A stretch of DNA of 15,447 bases. It comes from Betaproteobacteria bacterium (GTDB lineage: Bacteria > Pseudomonadota > Gammaproteobacteria > Burkholderiales > Rhodocyclaceae). Under the pieces are notes generated by a model. The model was not told the origin of the DNA. It was given only the letters and a program-made list of their open reading frames with translations, and did not search any database. A program made the position numbers and the translations under genes. How positions within the stretch are numbered: the stretch's first letter is position 1; every line of letters starts with the position of its first letter. Positions 14,533-15,447 of this stretch are shown here, one piece after another. Location of the stretch: assembly GCA_020047725.1 (NCBI GenBank), contig JAIFNM010000290.1, positions 1 through 15,447 of the forward strand. Reading direction: 5' to 3'.

Positions 14533-15447
14533 TTGCAGTTCTCGGATATTGATGATGATTCCCATGACGCGGAGACGCGTATCGCCCAACGTGCAGCGGC
14601 CGCGTCGAGGAGTACCTGGGTCAGCGTCGGCGTTAACCTTGTCCTGACGATCCTGCAGATTGTGGTCGGTATTTTTGCCAAGTCACAGGGTCTGGTTGCC
14701 GACGGCATCCACTCGCTGTCCGATCTGGTCGCTGATTTTGTCGTTCTCTTCGCCAATCACCACAGCAAGAAGGAAGCAGACGAGGCCCATCCATACGGTC
14801 ACCACCGTTTTGAGACGGCTGCTTCCCTCGTGCTCGGCGTGCTCTTGCTGGCCGTCGGCGTTGGCATGCTGTGGTCGGCGTTCACAAAACTTCAGGCTCC
14901 AGCCAGCATCCAGACGGTGCACATCCTCGCACTGTGGGTCGCCGCCGGTGCGTTGCTCGCCAAGGAACTTCTGTTCCGCTACATGCTGGCGGTGGCCAAG
15001 CGGGTCAAATCCAGCATGCTGATTGCCAATGCCTGGCACGCCCGCTCCGACGCTGCATCGTCGCTAGTCGTCGGACTCGGCATTATCGGCAATCTTTTGG
15101 GCTACCCGATCCTGGACCCGATTGCTGCACTGATCGTCGGCCTGATGGTCAGCAAGATGGGTTTGGAGTTCGGCTGGGACGCCCTGCACGACCTGATGGA
15201 CCGTTCTGCCGATGAAAAAGAAGTCCAGGCTATTCGCCAGACCATTCTCGAAACCCCCGGTGTGCTCGGCACCCACGACCTGCGCACGCGCAAGATGGGC
15301 GATCTGATTATCGTCGACGCGCATATCGAGGTAAATGCCATGCAGACCGTCGAAGCCGGCCACGACATCGCTGTCAATGTCCGGCAGCGGGTCATCGAAC
15401 GGCATCGGGTCCTCAACCTGATGGCGCATGTCGACCCTTCACAACGC
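14533..15447 (+). CDS. Cation diffusion facilitator family transporter (partial, C-terminus off the right edge)
   Basis: Membrane antiporter that exports divalent metal, probably zinc or iron, in exchange for protons. The 305 visible residues show about six hydrophobic segments (about 30-250 including loops) and most of the cytoplasmic C-terminal domain (about 230 onwards, with VDAHIEVN). Metal-site residues are visible in both core helices: H60-x3-D64 in ADGIHSLSD and H169-x3-D173 in WHARSDAASS. HPYGHHRFE (about 84-92) is typical of the family. There is no in-frame ATG near the N-terminus; the TTG at 14533 is chosen because AGGA lies eight bases upstream. A GTG at 14476 is the alternative. 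The frame has no stop by the window end. It is divergent from tonB, with about 200 bases between them. Confidence 0.9.
   Translation, partial: MQFSDIDDDSHDAETRIAQRAAAASRSTWVSVGVNLVLTILQIVVGIFAKSQGLVADGIHSLSDLVADFVVLFANHHSKKEADEAHPYGHHRFETAASLVLGVLLLAVGVGMLWSAFTKLQAPASIQTVHILALWVAAGALLAKELLFRYMLAVAKRVKSSMLIANAWHARSDAASSLVVGLGIIGNLLGYPILDPIAALIVGLMVSKMGLEFGWDALHDLMDRSADEKEVQAIRQTILETPGVLGTHDLRTRKMGDLIIVDAHIEVNAMQTVEAGHDIAVNVRQRVIERHRVLNLMAHVDPSQR

Noticed and set aside
14441..14647. ATG-started plus-strand frame at 14441 as the N-terminus of the transporter
   Set aside because: It is out of frame with the transporter and its product is not transporter-like; the TTG at 14533 with an AGGA site fits better.
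14529..15429. Minus-strand open frames opposite the cation diffusion facilitator gene
   Set aside because: The plus strand encodes a transporter with both HxxxD metal motifs; the minus frames have no recognisable content.
1..15447. CRISPR arrays, insertion sequences, tRNA or rRNA genes
   Set aside because: No regularly spaced direct repeats, transposase-like frames, terminal inverted repeats or RNA-gene signatures were seen on either strand.

Overview
The window is a flagellar motor, chemotaxis and flagellar-export gene cluster from a Gram-negative, polarly flagellated proteobacterium. The gene set (cheZ, tandem cheV, cheR next to a short cheB, motAB, then flhB-flhA-flhF), the moderate GC content and the protein style point to Betaproteobacteria, most likely a Dechloromonas-like Rhodocyclales. 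This placement is inferred from gene content and family resemblance, without any database search.

Nearly everything is on the minus strand, so the genes read from right to left. From the right edge: a cation diffusion facilitator transporter (14533 to the edge, plus strand, cut) diverges from an orphan tonB (13610-14332, minus). A zinc-ribbon Nudix hydrolase (13074-13616, plus) overlaps tonB tail to tail and diverges from the motility block. That block begins with motA and motB (stator), then cheR and cheB (receptor methylation and demethylation). After a 262-base gap come two cheV paralogues, cheY, cheZ and cheA, closed by a strong intrinsic terminator at 4026-4056. Immediately beyond it the export operon flhB-flhA-flhF begins, with overlapping reading frames; flhF runs off the left edge inside its P-loop.

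Together the genes give a nearly complete signalling line. CheA phosphorylates CheY and the receiver domains of the CheV couplers. CheZ removes the phosphate from CheY. CheR and CheB tune receptors. MotAB converts ion flow into torque. FlhB and FlhA form the gate of the flagellar type III exporter, and FlhF helps place the flagellum. No cheW, cheD or receptor gene is present here, so these must be elsewhere or be partly replaced by the CheV proteins.

No wholly new system was found; the unusual points lie inside known families. CheZ carries two N-terminal copies of a peptide that resembles its own C-terminal CheY-binding tail. CheB consists of the catalytic domain only. CheA has a low-complexity linker with a repeated seven-residue motif where the P2 domain would normally sit. 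No mobile elements, tRNA or rRNA genes, or CRISPR arrays were seen.
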